NCBI GenBank assembly: GCA_030429705.1
Contig: JAUIES010000002.1
Location: 726,818-790,817 of the forward strand
Direction of reading: 5' to 3'
From: Phycisphaerae bacterium
GTDB lineage: Bacteria; Planctomycetota; Phycisphaerae; Phycisphaerales; UBA1924
DNA length: 64,000 nucleotides
This document shows positions 63,423 to 64,000 of this stretch, one piece after another (positions within the stretch are counted from its first letter, which is position 1; every line of letters begins with the position of its first letter). The translations under genes and the position numbers were made by a program. The notes under the pieces are model-generated. The model saw only the letters and a program-made list of their open reading frames with translations. It ran no database searches and was not told the origin of the DNA.

Positions 63423-63896
63423 AGTCTTTATACTATAGGCACTTGTGTCGCCGTATTCAAATGCGGACTCTTTTTGCCCACATTGATCGTTCGCCGCAAC
63501 CGGCACTTGCGACCTAGCGAAACACTGCCATCTACCTGTCCATGCTTTTGAAATCGGCATTGTTTTTCTTGTTGTCAACAGATGAGTGGTGCAGGGTCAA
63601 AACAATCTTAGTTTCACTAATCACGATTGTGTTGTCACCAGTGTGCGGTGCTGTTCTGGTTGCAGGCACATTCGTCAATCAAAAACCACGAACGGGCGGG
63701 TGGCGTGGTCACGGCTCTGCATGGCCTTGATCTCTCGTATGAAGCAATCGACTGTGCGAGTCTGGACGCACACATGCGGGGGAAGTTTCCCCCACACCCA
63801 CACTTCTTGTGATGCGAAGATTGTCTCGGGTGATCGGCACAAGGTCATTGTATGGCTGCCAGTTCTTGATTGAGGCCGGGTGCCATGGAGGATTTC
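63423..63896. repeat. Intergenic stretch with REP-like remnants
   Basis: No gene is recognised. The DNA at 63696-63731 resembles the centre of copy B (CACGGCTCTGCATGGCC versus CATGGCTCTGCATGGCC), and 63875-63888 (GCCGGGTGCCATGG) is identical to 42547-42560. The second lies directly after the stop of the gene entering from the right edge. Two short frames of 60-90 codons in between lack ribosome sites. Confidence 0.45.
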
Positions 63897-64000
63897 TCAT
63901 GAAGGGGTGTTTTTGAGGAGGACTCTGGCGTTGTAGAGGGCGACTTTGGCGGTGACCCAGCGGTCGACGCGTTCGAGTCGACGGACCCAGGCGGGCAGTG
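63897..64000 (-). CDS. C-terminal end of an unidentified protein, continues past the window
   Basis: The last 33 codons and TGA of a minus-strand gene are visible, ending WVTAKVALYNARVLLKNTPS. The fragment is basic and helical. Family unknown. It ends beside REP-like DNA, so a REP-associated transposase or a surface-glycan enzyme are both open possibilities; the sequence is too short to decide. Confidence 0.6.
   Translation of the reverse strand, partial: LPAWVRRLERVDRWVTAKVALYNARVLLKNTPS

Overview
This window looks like a piece of a planctomycete chromosome, most likely class Phycisphaerae. Several proteins end in a Pro-Ala/Thr-Pro-Gly turn, a hydrophobic stretch and an Arg cluster (PEP-CTERM-like sorting tails). 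One giant secreted protein ends in a GC-type dockerin. Lipid A and heptose genes (lpxK, hldE, lpxB) and an MlaE permease indicate a Gram-negative outer membrane. Sulfatase, sulfotransferase and soluble glucose/sorbosone-dehydrogenase-like proteins fit a marine or aquatic polysaccharide lifestyle. GC content is fairly high, and GTG or TTG starts are common. Taxonomy is inferred from these features, not from a search.

Layout. 1-4.3 kb: a TPR protein whose start lies before the window, then yebC. 4.4-7.2 kb (-): secreted beta-propeller plus a sorted protein. 7.3-11.4 kb (+): DUF1643, a small membrane protein, lpxK, hldE and an ASCH protein. 11.4-15.5 kb: an oxidoreductase, then rplS, trmD and rpsP on the minus strand with a methyltransferase on the opposite strand between trmD and rpsP. 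15.7-25.2 kb: giant dockerin protein, acyl-CoA ligase, small lipoprotein, trans-sulfuration enzyme, EamA transporter, crcB-sixA and a Fur-family regulator. 25.2-28.1 kb is accessory: a REP-like hairpin, a 21-bp palindromic repeat array, an SRA-HNH-type nuclease in AT-richer DNA, and a small fibronectin-like protein. 28.2-40.5 kb: a large orphan protein with a sulfotransferase, lpxB, galE, a hydrolase lipoprotein pair, a DUF368 lipid-carrier translocase, ribH-nusB-ftsY and a UbiA-family protein. 40.5-42.7 kb is a second accessory patch: another 21-bp palindromic array, REP-like hairpins, two tandem sorted-protein paralogues and a broken third copy. 42.7-46.5 kb: mlaE, STAS, anti-sigma kinase, lipoprotein, guaA. 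46.9-54.7 kb: phytase-like dockerin protein, TerC, FAD monooxygenase, HtrA, panB, methyltransferase-like protein and a soluble dehydrogenase. 54.7-64 kb: sulfatase, sorted protein, two DUF1579 proteins, PepSY, lipoprotein VOC, GNAT, three tiny stress-type genes including a 50-residue entericidin, REP-like remnants and the end of a gene entering from the right edge.

Most of the window is ordinary core chromosome. The most unusual material is the pair of 21-bp-period palindromic arrays (25.48-25.71 kb and 40.61-40.75 kb). They share architecture but have opposite base composition, one AT-rich and one GC-rich. They sit in the two accessory patches, close to REP-like hairpins, and in one case close to a modification-dependent-type nuclease.

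Starts were chosen from Shine-Dalgarno spacing, signal peptides and family N-termini. Where a longer open frame exists but the evidence favours an internal start, this is stated in the entry. No rRNA, tRNA, CRISPR array or complete insertion sequence was recognised.
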